A DNA stretch of 35,083 nt from an uncultured cyanobacterium (lineage in GTDB: Bacteria > Cyanobacteriota > Cyanobacteriia > Thermosynechococcales > Thermosynechococcaceae), in NCBI GenBank assembly GCA_937951315.1, contig CALFCG010000356.1, positions 1 through 35,083 of the forward strand. Direction: 5' to 3'. This document shows positions 25,371-34,690 of the stretch, one piece after another (the stretch's first letter is position 1; each line of letters begins with the position of its first letter). The notes beneath the pieces are model-generated. The model ran no database searches and was not told where the DNA came from. It worked only from the letters and a program-made list of their open reading frames with translations. A program made the position numbers and the translations under genes.

Positions 25371-25730
25371 ATGTTGTACTATGTTCCTCCCTACACCCTC
25401 ACGGTTGCAGGCTTTGTTATTGCTCTTCTTTGCGGCAAAGCATTTGAAATGGTCCTTAAGGAACAGGTGACAGACTGGTCGAAAGACCGTTCCCAAAGCA
25501 TTTTGGCTGGTATGCAAGGTCTTTCGCTCATGCTGCCCTATCTTGGTATCAGTCTCGGTATCTTAGTCTTTCTCGGCACCGGAATGATGCTATTTGGATT
25601 CACCAGCGGGCTAAGTTTTTTGATCGCCTTGCCTTTGACCATTGGGACAGCCGTTTTGATCTGGGGGCAGCTGCGAAAATTATTGCTTCAACTCGAAGAG
25701 GGCGGATCTAAGGCTCTAGAATACAAATAG
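25371..25730 (+). CDS. Conserved hypothetical membrane protein
   Basis: A 119-aa protein with three hydrophobic segments (about 7-25, 50-72 and 76-97), ending in a charged tail (LRKLLLQLEEGGSKALEYK). I do not know the family; it looks like a typical small cyanobacterial membrane protein. It sits between the ABC1-family kinase (79 bp upstream) and hisB (24 bp downstream), all on the plus strand, and could be co-transcribed with hisB. The 72-aa minus-strand ORF over its start is a shadow. Confidence 0.7.
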   Translation: MLYYVPPYTLTVAGFVIALLCGKAFEMVLKEQVTDWSKDRSQSILAGMQGLSLMLPYLGISLGILVFLGTGMMLFGFTSGLSFLIALPLTIGTAVLIWGQLRKLLLQLEEGGSKALEYK

Positions 25731-25754
25731 CGCCCTCCAGTATAGAAAGTCTCA

Positions 25755-26402
25755 ATGCAAATTCAAGATCGCCAGGCTATCGACCATTCTAGTGTTCAGG
25801 ATTCTTTGTCTGCGAACCGTATCGCAACGGTCAAGCGAACAACCAAAGAAACTGATATTGCTGTTACCTTGAATTTAGATGGTCAAGGTCAGGCAGATAG
25901 CCAGACAGGGGTTCCTTTTCTAGATCACATGCTGGATCAAATTAGTTCTCACAGTCTGATTGATCTACATATCCGTGCAACTGGGGATATTGAGATTGAC
26001 GATCACCACACCAATGAAGACGTGGGGATTACGCTAGGGCAGGCGTTGGGTGAAGCCCTTGGGGATCGCAAAGGTATTCATCGCTTTGGCCATTTCTTAG
26101 CCCCTTTAGATGAAGCGCTTGTTCAAGTCACGCTTGATTTTTCGGGTCGCCCTCACTTGAGCTATGGCTTAGAGATTCCCACACAACGGGTTGGGACCTA
26201 TGATACGCAGCTCGTGCGTGAGTTTTTTGTAGCGGTGGTGAATCATAGTCAAATGACTTTGCATATCCGTCAGCTTGATGGCATTAACTCTCACCACATT
26301 ATTGAAGCCACTTTTAAAGCTTTTGCGCGGGCTCTGCGAATGGCACTCGCGATTGATCCGAGACGTTCGCAGTCTATCCCTAGCTCGAAAGGTGTGCTTT
26401 AG
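25755..26402 (+). CDS. hisB: Imidazoleglycerol-phosphate dehydratase
   Basis: A 215-aa monofunctional HisB, which dehydrates imidazole glycerol phosphate to imidazole acetol phosphate in histidine biosynthesis. Metal-binding histidine motifs are intact: [27 protein letters not shown], and [18 protein letters not shown] near the end; GRPHLSY is also present. The length fits the standalone enzyme, not the enterobacterial phosphatase fusion. The first ~20 residues precede the usual family start (around [15 protein letters not shown]), so translation might begin slightly downstream, although no nearer ATG is obvious. No other his gene lies in the window, which is usual for cyanobacteria. Confidence 0.96.
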   Translation: MQIQDRQAIDHSSVQDSLSANRIATVKRTTKETDIAVTLNLDGQGQADSQTGVPFLDHMLDQISSHSLIDLHIRATGDIEIDDHHTNEDVGITLGQALGEALGDRKGIHRFGHFLAPLDEALVQVTLDFSGRPHLSYGLEIPTQRVGTYDTQLVREFFVAVVNHSQMTLHIRQLDGINSHHIIEATFKAFARALRMALAIDPRRSQSIPSSKGVL

Positions 26403-26408
26403 GGTTGA

Positions 26409-26615
26409 CTACTCTTCCTCTTCTTCGGTTTCTGTGAGTAAAAGAGGGGCGAGCAAATCTTCTTCATCTTGAGACCAAGTAAAGTTTTCATCATCTCCTT
26501 GGATGAATCGACCTGTCTGTTCAATCCAGTTAAAAATCGAAACGTTGGTATTTGATGCAATGACAGGGCTCACCTGGTGGCGCGGTTGAGCATGTAAGGA
26601 AGGGTTAGAAATCAT
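26409..26615 (-). CDS. Small DUF3134-like protein
   Basis: A 68-aa protein: MISNPSLHAQPRHQVSPVIA, then FNWIEQTGRFI and an acidic tail ending TETEEEEE. The NPSLxxxPRxxxxxVI and W(I/L)ExxGR pattern matches my memory of the cyanobacterial DUF3134 family, of unknown function. It is convergent with hisB with a 6-bp gap and lies downstream of the atp operon on the same strand, separated by the 26769-26832 hairpin. The acidic tail and absence of a membrane segment suggest a soluble protein. Confidence 0.7.
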   Translation of the reverse strand: MISNPSLHAQPRHQVSPVIASNTNVSIFNWIEQTGRFIQGDDENFTWSQDEEDLLAPLLLTETEEEEE

Positions 26616-26768
26616 GGCGATACACGTCCAGAACGTTATAAAAGAGCTTAAATAAAAGTTGCCCTTCTTTTTTGTCTGCTTTCTCAGTGCTTTTACCCAA
26701 TTTCTAGCAAAAATTGGTTGATTTACTGTTTAGATACATCTAATTTAGCGATCTAACATATACAAGAG

Positions 26769-26832
26769 ATAGCTCCAGAAAAGGTGTCTCAAGAGTTTTA
26801 GAACTCAAGAATAGTGCCTTCTCTGGAGCTAT
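26769..26832 (-). terminator. Nested hairpin at the 3' end of the atp operon
   Basis: ATAGCTCCAGAAAAGG (26769-26784) and CCTTCTCTGGAGCTAT (26817-26832) form a 16-bp stem that encloses a smaller GAGTT-TTAG-AACTC hairpin. In minus-strand RNA the one imperfect position is a G-U pair; in plus-strand RNA it is an A-C mismatch, so the structure favours the atp transcript. It lies 38 bp after the atpG stop. No T-run follows, so it may be a Rho-type end, processing site or stabilising stem. Confidence 0.65.
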
Positions 26833-26870
26833 TTGACTGTTGATTTTAGTCCAATTAAGAGTTGATTCCC

Positions 26871-27818
26871 TTAATTCAACGCTTCTGCACCACCCACAAC
26901 TTCAAGGAGTTCTTGAGTAATTGCAGCCTGACGGGCTTTATTGTAAGTCAGAGTCAGAGACCCAATGAGTTCGCTAGCATTATCGCTAGCATTGTTCATT
27001 GCCGTCATTCTGGCTGCTAATTCACTAGCCGCAGACTCCTGAAGTGAACGGAGCAGTTGGTTGTTGAGATACAGAGGCAGAAGTGCATCAAGTATCTGAA
27101 CTGGATTCTGCTCGAAAAGCATGTCAGAAGCCATAGCCTGCGGCGTTCGAGTGACTTGCTCTCGCTCTACTTCAAACTGACCCCCTCGAGTGGTTAATCG
27201 GAAGATTTCATCATCAGAAACCTCTAGACCCTGAGGGTCTAGGGGGAGCAATGTCTGAATGACTGGCCGCGAACTGACAAGTGATAGAAAGCGCGTGTAA
27301 ATTAACTCAACACGGTCTACGGTGTCTGAGAGAAACAGAGAAAGAAGTTCATCGCCAATATTGGCGGCTTCTTCTGCTGTGGGAATTTGCTCCAGATTGC
27401 TGTAAGTTGCGTCAATAGGCTGCTCGCGACGCTGAAAGTATTGGATAGCCTTGCGGCCCACCAAGACAAAAGTGTAGTCGATGCCAGCCGCTTTCAGCTC
27501 TTTAGAACGATCTTCCGCTCGTCTGATCACGTTTGAGTTATAGGCACCGCAGAGACCTCGATCTCCGGTGACCACTAACAGTGCGACTTTTTTGACTTCG
27601 CGCTGTCTGAGCAGAGGTAAGTCTGCTTCTTCAAACTTCAGGCGAGCTTGGAGGCCATAGAGAACTTGTGCGAGGCGGTCCGCAAAGGGACGAGTAGACA
27701 GAACCTGCTCCTGAGCACGACGTACCTTTGCGGCGGCTACCAATCGCATAGCCTCAGTGATCTTTTTGGTGTTTTTGACGGTGCCGATGCGATCGCGGAT
27801 CGCTTTTAGATTTGCCAT
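26871..27818 (-). CDS. atpG: ATP synthase gamma subunit
   Basis: A 315-aa central-stalk subunit that rotates inside the alpha/beta hexamer. The N-terminal helix [20 protein letters not shown] and the C-terminal helix [20 protein letters not shown] are the coiled-coil pair; [11 protein letters not shown] is a family hallmark. An insertion of about 30 residues (around 195-225, [20 protein letters not shown]) is the segment found in cyanobacterial and chloroplast gamma that affects regulation; the redox cysteines of the plant enzyme are absent. It is the last gene of the operon, 9 bp after atpA. Cyanobacterial literature often calls this gene atpC. Confidence 0.97.
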   Translation of the reverse strand: MANLKAIRDRIGTVKNTKKITEAMRLVAAAKVRRAQEQVLSTRPFADRLAQVLYGLQARLKFEEADLPLLRQREVKKVALLVVTGDRGLCGAYNSNVIRRAEDRSKELKAAGIDYTFVLVGRKAIQYFQRREQPIDATYSNLEQIPTAEEAANIGDELLSLFLSDTVDRVELIYTRFLSLVSSRPVIQTLLPLDPQGLEVSDDEIFRLTTRGGQFEVEREQVTRTPQAMASDMLFEQNPVQILDALLPLYLNNQLLRSLQESAASELAARMTAMNNASDNASELIGSLTLTYNKARQAAITQELLEVVGGAEALN

Positions 27819-27827
27819 CTATTCCTC

Positions 27828-29345
27828 CTAAGCTGAGGCCGCAAAGGTTTTCTTGAAGTCAGCAATCGCCGACTTCAAAATGCCTTCGGCTTCGTCGCCC
27901 ATTTTTTTCTCGTCGCGCACCAATTCACCAAATTTAGGCTGACTATTTTTCAGGTAGTCGCGCATCCCTTCAATGAAGTCTGTGACTTTATCGACGTCAA
28001 TATCATCAAGGTAGCCGTTGGTACCGGCATAGATGAGAGCGACTTGCTCTTCAACAGGGATGGGAGAGTACTGAGACTGCTTCAGAAGTTCCCGTAATCG
28101 TGCGCCCCGTGCCAGTTGGTTCTGGGTGGCCTTATCTAAGTCAGAAGCAAATTGGGAGAAGGCTTCTAGCTCAGCAAACTGAGCTAAGTCAAGCTTTAGC
28201 TTACCGGCTACCTGCTTCATTGCTTTGATTTGGGCGGCTGATCCTACGCGAGATACCGAGATACCTGCGTTAATGGCTGGCCGGAGACCGGAGTTGAATA
28301 GGTCAGAAGATAGGAATATTTGACCGTCTGTAATGGAAATAACATTGGTTGGAATATAAGCAGAAACGTCGCCGGCTTGTGTTTCCACAATAGGAAGCGC
28401 TGTCATGCTGCCCTCGCCTAATTCAGGGCTGAGCTTGGCTGCCCGCTCTAGCAAACGAGAGTGAAGATAGAATACATCTCCAGGATAGGCTTCACGACCT
28501 GGTGGACGACGAAGGAGCAGTGACATTTGACGATAGGCCTGAGCCTGCTTAGAAAGGTCATCGTAGACGACCAATGTGTGCTTGCCTTTGTACATGAAGT
28601 ACTCCGCAATGGCAGCACCAGTGTAGGGAGCTAGATATTGCAATGTTGCTGGGTCGTTGGCATTCGCTGCTACAACGACCGTGTACTCAAGGGCACCGTT
28701 CTCCCGCAGAACATCTACGACCTGAGCAACGGTTGATGCTTTCTGGCCTACGGCTACGTAGACGCAAATGACGTCGCCGCCTTTCTGGTTAAGGATCGTA
28801 TCGATGGCAACGGCCGTTTTTCCGGTCTGGCGGTCACCAATAATCAACTCGCGCTGACCACGACCAATGGGAACCATCGAATCGATGGCTGTAATGCCAG
28901 TCTGCATTGGTTCGTAAACAGACTTTCTCTCAATAATGCCAGGGGCCATTGATTCAATGAGGCGTGATTCTGTCGTGTTGACGTCACCTTTACCGTCTAA
29001 CGGTCGGGCAAGCGCATCTAGGACTCGTCCAATGGAGGCATCACCGACAGGAATCTGGGCAATTTTCCCAGTGGATTTAACAGAGCTACCTTCCTGTAGG
29101 CCCCGACCATCACCCATGAGCACCGCACCCACGTTGTCCTCTTCAAGGTTGAGGGCAACACCGATGGTTCCGTCTTCAAATTCTAATAGCTCACCGGCCA
29201 TGGCCTTTTCTAGACCGTAGACGCGAGCAATACCGTCACCCACCTGGAGAACGGTACCAACGTTATCAACTTTTACTTTCTGATCGTATTGTTCGATCTG
29301 CTGGCGAATTATATTGCTAATTTCGTCAGGTCTAATGCTTACCAT
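27828..29345 (-). CDS. atpA: ATP synthase alpha subunit
   Basis: A 505-aa F1 subunit carrying the non-catalytic nucleotide sites. The P-loop [11 protein letters not shown] lies near residue 170, and the family block [17 protein letters not shown] near 363-379. The length is typical. It lies 48 bp after atpH and 9 bp before atpG. The beta and epsilon genes are not in the window, in line with the usual split of cyanobacterial atp genes into two loci. Confidence 0.98.
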   Translation of the reverse strand: MVSIRPDEISNIIRQQIEQYDQKVKVDNVGTVLQVGDGIARVYGLEKAMAGELLEFEDGTIGVALNLEEDNVGAVLMGDGRGLQEGSSVKSTGKIAQIPVGDASIGRVLDALARPLDGKGDVNTTESRLIESMAPGIIERKSVYEPMQTGITAIDSMVPIGRGQRELIIGDRQTGKTAVAIDTILNQKGGDVICVYVAVGQKASTVAQVVDVLRENGALEYTVVVAANANDPATLQYLAPYTGAAIAEYFMYKGKHTLVVYDDLSKQAQAYRQMSLLLRRPPGREAYPGDVFYLHSRLLERAAKLSPELGEGSMTALPIVETQAGDVSAYIPTNVISITDGQIFLSSDLFNSGLRPAINAGISVSRVGSAAQIKAMKQVAGKLKLDLAQFAELEAFSQFASDLDKATQNQLARGARLRELLKQSQYSPIPVEEQVALIYAGTNGYLDDIDVDKVTDFIEGMRDYLKNSQPKFGELVRDEKKMGDEAEGILKSAIADFKKTFAASA

Positions 29346-29393
29346 GGGACTTGCTCTGAATTAGGGTTTGCGATTATAGGACAGGGGGAGCGG

Positions 29394-29948
29394 CTAGGCA
29401 CTCGTGAGGGAGGTTGTCATGCGACGAAGTTGACCGCGAATGCTAGCATCTAGCACCTCGGACCCAATTTTAATGACGACGCCTCCAATCAGGGTTGCAT
29501 CAATGCTGGTTGCTAGCTCAACCTGATTGGCCTTAGTCATTTGCTGAACCTTAGCAATGATTTGCTGCTTCTGCGAATCATTCAGCTCTATGGCTGAAAC
29601 AACCTCTGCTAACACCGTATTGTTCAGTTTACGGAGGAGGGATTGATAATGTTCACAGATGGGTGCGAGTAGAAAAGTCCGACGACGATCCACTAGCAGC
29701 ATTAAAAAATTAAATAGATAGGGCTGAACCTTGGATTTTAAGAGCTGGTCCAAGACGCCTTTCTTTGCTTCAGCTTTGGTTAGAGGGTTTGTCAAAAATT
29801 CCTTGAGTTCGTCCGAGGAATGCAGCATCTCAAGGATGCTCTTGACATCTTCGCCGACTTCATTGGTGACTTTATTTGACTGAGCTACGGACATGAGAGC
29901 CTCGGCGTAGGGCTCAACAATGGCTGCACTCACGGCATTTTGGGTCAT
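29394..29948 (-). CDS. atpH: ATP synthase delta subunit
   Basis: A 184-aa peripheral-stalk subunit that links the b/b' stalk to the top of F1. N-terminal helices (AAIVEPYAEALMSVAQSNKV) and the C-terminal block IGGVVIKIGSEVLDASIRGQLRRM are typical of the OSCP/delta family. Its ATG overlaps the atpF stop by one base (TAATG), so the two are translationally coupled. The symbol follows E. coli usage; cyanobacterial papers often write atpD. Confidence 0.96.
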   Translation of the reverse strand: MTQNAVSAAIVEPYAEALMSVAQSNKVTNEVGEDVKSILEMLHSSDELKEFLTNPLTKAEAKKGVLDQLLKSKVQPYLFNFLMLLVDRRRTFLLAPICEHYQSLLRKLNNTVLAEVVSAIELNDSQKQQIIAKVQQMTKANQVELATSIDATLIGGVVIKIGSEVLDASIRGQLRRMTTSLTSA

Positions 29949-30496
29949 TAGCTGTCTCCCAACAAGGAAATACTGCGGTCAATCAACTTACTTTGGGCGT
30001 CAGAGTCTTGGCTAAGTCGAGACTCTAATTCGCTTTCCACCTGCTTGAGGGCTAATTCAGCAACCCGCTGCCGCAGCTCGGCCATTGCTCGTTCTTCGCT
30101 GGTGGTGGTGTCTTGAGATGCTGTAGCTTGCATGCGCTCAATCTCTTGCTTGCCCTGGGCTAAGATTTTCTCTTTGGCAGATTTTGCACTTTCTGCAGCG
30201 CTAGCCAAGATTCGCTTAGCCTCTTCCTGAGCTTGGGCTAGCTTCTCTTTCTCTTGAGCAAGCTGTTGAGAAGCCTTCTTCTGCCGTTCTTCAGCTTCTT
30301 TTATCTCAGAGGCGATCGCATCTTTTCTTTTGGACAAAATGCCGCCCAAGAAGCCACGACCAAAGTAGACCACCAAGGCGACTACAATCGCCAGGTTGAT
30401 AACGTTTGTTTCTAAAATATCTAGATTAAGGCCAAAACCTTCAGCTTCAGCTAGCCTTATGCCAGCCGCTCCGGCCAGCCCATTCAACATCCCCAT
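29948..30496 (-). CDS. atpF: ATP synthase subunit b
   Basis: A 182-aa peripheral-stalk subunit with one N-terminal membrane helix (about 30-50, VINLAIVVALVVYFGRGFLG) and a long charged coiled coil (about 55-170). The N-terminal 20 residues before the membrane helix are a typical extension of cyanobacterial and plastid b. It pairs with b', encoded 49 bp upstream, as a heterodimer. The end overlaps the atpH start by one base. Confidence 0.96.
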   Translation of the reverse strand: MGMLNGLAGAAGIRLAEAEGFGLNLDILETNVINLAIVVALVVYFGRGFLGGILSKRKDAIASEIKEAEERQKKASQQLAQEKEKLAQAQEEAKRILASAAESAKSAKEKILAQGKQEIERMQATASQDTTTSEERAMAELRQRVAELALKQVESELESRLSQDSDAQSKLIDRSISLLGDS

Positions 30497-30545
30497 GATT
30501 TATCCTTAAACTGCGATGCGGGTTGTGGCTTGATTTGCCGTACTC

Positions 30546-30962
30546 CTATACAAGAAGCTTATCGAGAATCTGGTTGCTGAGTGTATTGACCTGACCTTCT
30601 AGGGTCTGGAATGCACTCTGCTTTTGCTGTTCTAACTCTTGTTGAGCCTGTTGTAGTTCAGCCTGAATTTGCTTTTGAACTTCAGCAATTTCCTGCTGTG
30701 CTATCTGCTGCGCTTCTTCCTGGGCAGAAGCAATCGTGGACTGCGACTGACGACGGGTGTCGGCGAGCTCTTGCTCATATTGCTCAGCAAGCTTATTCGC
30801 CTGGTCGAGCTGCTCTTTTGCCCCGGTCGTATTGGAACGAACATAGTCCTCACGGTCCGTGATCACTTTGGTCAACGGCTTATAGAAAACAATGTTCATC
30901 ACGTACACGAGGGCAACAAATTGCGCCATCATTAGTGGCAACGTGAGATCAAAATCAAACAT
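30546..30962 (-). CDS. atpF2: ATP synthase subunit b'
   Basis: A 138-aa b' subunit with an N-terminal membrane helix (LPLMMAQFVALVYVMNIVFYK, about 8-27) and a Gln/Glu-rich coiled coil. The presence of both b and b' is a mark of photosynthetic organisms. Often written atpF' or atpG in cyanobacteria. A perfect 10-bp hairpin lies in the 114-bp gap between atpE and this gene. The plus-strand ORFs over it are shadows of its coiled-coil codons. Confidence 0.96.
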   Translation of the reverse strand: MFDFDLTLPLMMAQFVALVYVMNIVFYKPLTKVITDREDYVRSNTTGAKEQLDQANKLAEQYEQELADTRRQSQSTIASAQEEAQQIAQQEIAEVQKQIQAELQQAQQELEQQKQSAFQTLEGQVNTLSNQILDKLLV

Positions 30963-31036
30963 GGTCTCGGTGGGTGAACGCTAGTTATGAATCCAGCAAG
31001 GGTTACCATTTGGCAAGCCCGCCGGTTACGAAAAGA

Positions 31037-31067
31037 CTGTCAGGGAAGCGTTAGGCATCCCTGACAG
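31037..31067 (-). other. Intercistronic hairpin after atpE
   Basis: CTGTCAGGGA (31037-31046) and TCCCTGACAG (31058-31067) form a perfect 10-bp stem with an 11-nt loop. In the minus-strand transcript it begins 9 nt after the atpE stop and is followed by TCTTTT, a weak terminator-like tract. A partial terminator or 3'-stabilising stem that raises c-subunit mRNA over distal genes is a reasonable inference. Confidence 0.7.
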
Positions 31068-31076
31068 CGGCTAGAC

Positions 31077-31337
<261 letters not shown>

Positions 31338-31365
31338 TTATGAAATACAGAACAGTAGATTTTTA

Positions 31366-31403
31366 CAGCGAGCGCTGAAATGTAGACTGCCAAATCAGGC
31401 AGT
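31366..31403 (-). other. Two small hairpins between atpB and atpE
   Basis: CAGCG-AG-CGCTG (31366-31377) and ACTGCC-AAATCA-GGCAGT (31386-31403) lie in the 87-bp gap. No T-run is seen. They could be processing or stabilising structures in the operon mRNA; the function is not shown. Confidence 0.5.
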
Positions 31404-31409
31404 GAGGCG

Positions 31410-32177
31410 CTAGTGAGCCTCTTCTTCCCCGTGACCTTCTAATGCCTCATGAATGTAGGCCGCAGCCAAGGTCGCAAACACAAGTGCCTGAATTGCACTG
31501 GTGAACAGACCTAACATCATTACCGGCAAAGGAATAAACAGGGGAACCAGTAACACCAAAACGGCGACCACAAGCTCATCTGCCAGGATGTTGCCAAACA
31601 GACGAAAGCTTAGGGAAAGCGGCTTGGTGAAATCTTCAAGAATCGCAATGGGTAACAGAACTGGAGTGGGCTCAATGTATTTTGCAAAGTAGCCTAACCC
31701 TTTCTTTCTGAAACCTGCGAAGAAATAGGCGAGGGAGACCAGCAACGCCAGGGCAACGGTCGTATTGATGTCATTGGTGGGAGCCGCTAGCTCTCCTTCG
31801 GGAATCTCAAAGAGTTTCCACGGCACCAAGGCACCGGACCAGTTTGCCACAAAGATAAACAGAAAGAGCGTCCCGACGAAGGGCACCCAGGGGCGATACT
31901 CTTTCTCGCCTATCTGCGCTTTGGTCAAATCCCGCACATATTCCAGTGCGTATTCCATGAGATTTTGGATGCCACTGGGAATTCTCTGGATATTCCGAGT
32001 TGCAGCAATGGAGGCAATCAGTAATAGACCAATCACAATCCAAGTATTGATGAATACCTGTCCATGAACAGTTTTATTGCCGATATGCCAGTAAAAATGA
32101 TGACCTACCTCCAGCTTGGCTAGGGGAAGTGAATCAAAAAAACCGATGGAATCGAGCAGAAGGCTGCCGTAGTGCAT
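31410..32177 (-). CDS. atpB: ATP synthase subunit a
   Basis: A 255-aa multi-helix membrane subunit that forms the proton half-channels. The conserved arginine helix is the stretch [20 protein letters not shown], and a second conserved stretch is [21 protein letters not shown] near the C-terminus. The N-terminal [17 protein letters not shown] is typical of cyanobacterial subunit a. I use ATG 32177; the ORF track starts at a GTG 9 bp upstream, and GAGG lies 11 nt before the ATG. Often named atpI in cyanobacteria. Confidence 0.96.
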   Translation of the reverse strand: MHYGSLLLDSIGFFDSLPLAKLEVGHHFYWHIGNKTVHGQVFINTWIVIGLLLIASIAATRNIQRIPSGIQNLMEYALEYVRDLTKAQIGEKEYRPWVPFVGTLFLFIFVANWSGALVPWKLFEIPEGELAAPTNDINTTVALALLVSLAYFFAGFRKKGLGYFAKYIEPTPVLLPIAILEDFTKPLSLSFRLFGNILADELVVAVLVLLVPLFIPLPVMMLGLFTSAIQALVFATLAAAYIHEALEGHGEEEAH

Positions 32178-32239
32178 GATGTGCACAACCTCGTTGGAAC
32201 TTCAAAAAAACTTTTTAGAATCGGCTTCATCTGAAACGA

Positions 32240-32725
32240 CTAGGCGCGATCACTTGGCTTGAATACAGTCCGCAGTGTGTAAACGATGATGGCGGCTTTG
32301 TAGGTTAAAAAACCTAGAAAAACGGGCAACACCTGCAAATTCTCCCATTGACTGGCCACGATAATGACCCCAACGAAAACTGCCAGTTGGCTTTTGCCCA
32401 CCGACCCTTGCTCTGTACCGAGCCGCTCAACATTCCGAGCCAACAATCCAATGTAGACTACCCCTGTCAATGCACCCACTAAAAAGTTAAATGCAATATT
32501 GAGGGAGTAAGCCCACCAAACCGGGCCAATAAAAAGCCCCGTTAGGATTAGTGTGGTCACCAACAACTCTTGTTTGAGTTGATAGAACTCGCTCATTGAG
32601 TTACTGGCTTCAGGTGCCTTTACTACTTCAGAGTCTTCTTCCGTGGAAGGTGACGTTGATTGTTCTGGCAAATCTAAAGGGTCCACTGGCTGAGAAATGA
32701 GTTCGGATGCGTTACTGCAAGCCAA
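32240..32725 (-). CDS. atp1: ATP synthase subunit I (Atp1), assembly factor
   Basis: A 161-aa ORF at the head of the operon. Hydrophobic segments occur at about 56-72, 78-95, 112-126 and 131-150. The region from SMSEFYQLKQELLV matches the Atp1/AtpI family (CGL160-like), linked to c-ring assembly. The start is uncertain: the ORF begins with TTG at 32725, where an upstream in-frame ATG is cut off by a stop, while ATG 32596 would give a 118-aa protein close to the size I recall for Synechocystis Atp1. The 43 extra residues are Ser/Glu-rich and plausibly coding. The gap to atpB is 62 bp. Confidence 0.85.
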   Translation of the reverse strand: MACSNASELISQPVDPLDLPEQSTSPSTEEDSEVVKAPEASNSMSEFYQLKQELLVTTLILTGLFIGPVWWAYSLNIAFNFLVGALTGVVYIGLLARNVERLGTEQGSVGKSQLAVFVGVIIVASQWENLQVLPVFLGFLTYKAAIIVYTLRTVFKPSDRA

Positions 32726-32837
32726 GGCAGATCATATCATGGCTGGGTAACATTACTTAACGAAGGAAAGTAATGAATTTAAAATTTTCTTTAGCAAAGG
32801 ATCCCATGGCGTGACATGTTTCTTAGGCTGGCTGATC

Positions 32838-32864
32838 ATGCATTGGTCTAGATGCTCAATGCAT
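32838..32864. promoter_or_regulatory. Inverted repeat between atp operon and kinase fusion
   Basis: ATGCATTG (32838-32845) and CAATGCAT (32857-32864) form a perfect 8-bp inverted repeat with an 11-bp spacer that itself contains TCTAGA. The centre-to-centre distance of 19 bp is close to two helical turns, as expected for a dimeric regulator. It lies in the 236-bp divergent region and could control either unit. Confidence 0.45.
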
Positions 32865-32961
32865 TGCTATTAAAGGCTTTTAGAGCCTCTGGCGGGTAAG
32901 TTTCTTGGCAATGGATTACGTTAATTTAGAAATATCTAGATAGGGATGGAGACGCTTAATC

Positions 32962-34503
32962 ATGGAGAGCAATTTCCCCTCCCTTGTTCAGAAAATGCTG
33001 CAACCGGAATTCTATTCCCATCCGGTGACTGGGCCCGTCAGGCTTCTGCAGACGCATATTTCCTACATTTTTTTGACGGGAAACTATGTCTACAAGGTCA
33101 AGAAGCCAATCAAGTTTGGGTTCCTTGACTTTTCGACTTTGGCGTTGAGATGGCACTTTTGCCAAGAAGAACTCCGTCTCAATCGCCGTCTTGCTCCTGA
33201 TCTCTATCTTGCGGTTCTCCCTATCACCCAAACCTCAGAGAATGAGTTTTGTCTCAATGCGGAGGGGCCAACGGTTGAGTATGTTGTCCAGATGCTTCAG
33301 TTTGAGCACAATGGCCTGGAGCTTTTTCTTCAAGGTCAACTGACGGCAGACACAATGCGTGTCCTCGGCCATCAAGTTGCCAAGTTTCATCAAGTCGCTG
33401 CTACGAGCTCTGAAATCTCTTCTAACGGAAGTGTTACAGCTATTCGTGAAGTGGATAAAAGTAACTTCCAGCTCAGTGAACCCTTTTTGGGGTGGACTCA
33501 GACGGTGAAGCAATTGGAGGAGACGCGGCAGTCCGTTCAGATGTTTGCTGAGCGCCATGCTGATTGGTATGCCCAGCGCCAACAGGACGAGAAGATTCGA
33601 GAATGCCACGGCGACTTGCATTTAAGCAATCTGTGTCTTTTTCAAGGCAAGATTCAAATTTTTGACTGCATCGAATTCAATACAGAGTTTCGCAATATCG
33701 ACGGTATCTATGATGTTGCTTTTCTGGTTATGGATTTGGACTTTCATCAGCGTTCCGATCTCGCCAATATTTTTCTCAATACCTATTTGGAGTGCACTGG
33801 AGATTATGAGGGAGTGGCGATGCTGCCTCCGTACCTGTCAATGCGGGCCTATATTCGCGGCAATGTTAATTCTCTCGCACTCAAGGATCAGGCCATCTCT
33901 CCTGGGGAAAAACAGCAGCTTGAAGCCGATGCCCGAGCTTACTACCGTTTGGCTTGGCGATATACGCAGCGACCCCAAGGGCGATTGTTTTTGATGTCTG
34001 GTTTATCAGGTTCGGGAAAGAGTACTGTTGCCCGTCAGCTTGCGGCTCGGATTGATGCGATTCAAATCCGTTCTGATGCTGTGCGCAAACATCTGGCCGC
34101 TATACCGCTGCATCAAAAAGGACCGAAGGAGATTTACTCCTCTGAAATGACTGAGCAAACCTATCGTCGTTTGCTGGAACTAGGAATTTTGCTGGTACAG
34201 CAAGGGTGGTCGGTGATTTTAGATGCGAAGTATGATCGGCAGTCTCACAGGGGAATGGCCATATCTGCTGCTGTTGAAAAGAATGTTCCGCTCCAGATTT
34301 TGCACTGTACTGCGCCGATAGAGGTGATTTGCGATCGCATCCGCCATCGGCAAGACATCACAGATGCCACCGTTGATTTGATTACTCAGCAACAGAAACA
34401 AGCTGAACCGTTTTCTCTGCAAGAACAAAACTATGTAACTACAATTGCGACGCACGACAGCTTCTCATTACCTGAGGAGCTATTAATGGTGGCCGAAAAA
34501 TAG
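32962..34503 (+). CDS. Bifunctional APH-like phosphotransferase / P-loop kinase
   Basis: A 513-aa fusion. The N-terminal half is an aminoglycoside phosphotransferase-like domain with the catalytic HGDLHLSNL (about 215-223) and IFDCIEFN (about 232-239). The C-terminal ~180 residues form a P-loop kinase with GLSGSGKSTVARQLA (Walker A near 348) and IRSDAVRKHLA. This two-domain family is widespread in bacteria and usually annotated as bifunctional aminoglycoside phosphotransferase/ATP-binding protein; the natural substrate is unknown and antibiotic resistance should not be assumed. ATG 32962 (MESNFPSLVQ) is a fair start. It is divergent from the atp operon. No companion gene suggests a pathway. 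Confidence 0.88.
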   Translation: MESNFPSLVQKMLQPEFYSHPVTGPVRLLQTHISYIFLTGNYVYKVKKPIKFGFLDFSTLALRWHFCQEELRLNRRLAPDLYLAVLPITQTSENEFCLNAEGPTVEYVVQMLQFEHNGLELFLQGQLTADTMRVLGHQVAKFHQVAATSSEISSNGSVTAIREVDKSNFQLSEPFLGWTQTVKQLEETRQSVQMFAERHADWYAQRQQDEKIRECHGDLHLSNLCLFQGKIQIFDCIEFNTEFRNIDGIYDVAFLVMDLDFHQRSDLANIFLNTYLECTGDYEGVAMLPPYLSMRAYIRGNVNSLALKDQAISPGEKQQLEADARAYYRLAWRYTQRPQGRLFLMSGLSGSGKSTVARQLAARIDAIQIRSDAVRKHLAAIPLHQKGPKEIYSSEMTEQTYRRLLELGILLVQQGWSVILDAKYDRQSHRGMAISAAVEKNVPLQILHCTAPIEVICDRIRHRQDITDATVDLITQQQKQAEPFSLQEQNYVTTIATHDSFSLPEELLMVAEK

Positions 34504-34690
34504 ACTTATTTATGTCAATATTTCATTTGGGGGAATAGACTCATTCCTAACAGTAATTCTAGAGAAAACCTTCTGGCTGTTGATGAAATTAAGGTGTTTC
34601 CCTTTTTTGTCTATTGGTATTTACCTGTGATTTTTCGGTTTTTAATGTTCTCTCTCGGCTAGCCTATCTCACTCTTTGGGGAGCTTTTCT

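Noticed and set aside
32962-34503. Aminoglycoside resistance gene
   Set aside because: The APH-like fold is shared by many small-molecule kinases and is here fused to a P-loop kinase; nothing indicates drug resistance.
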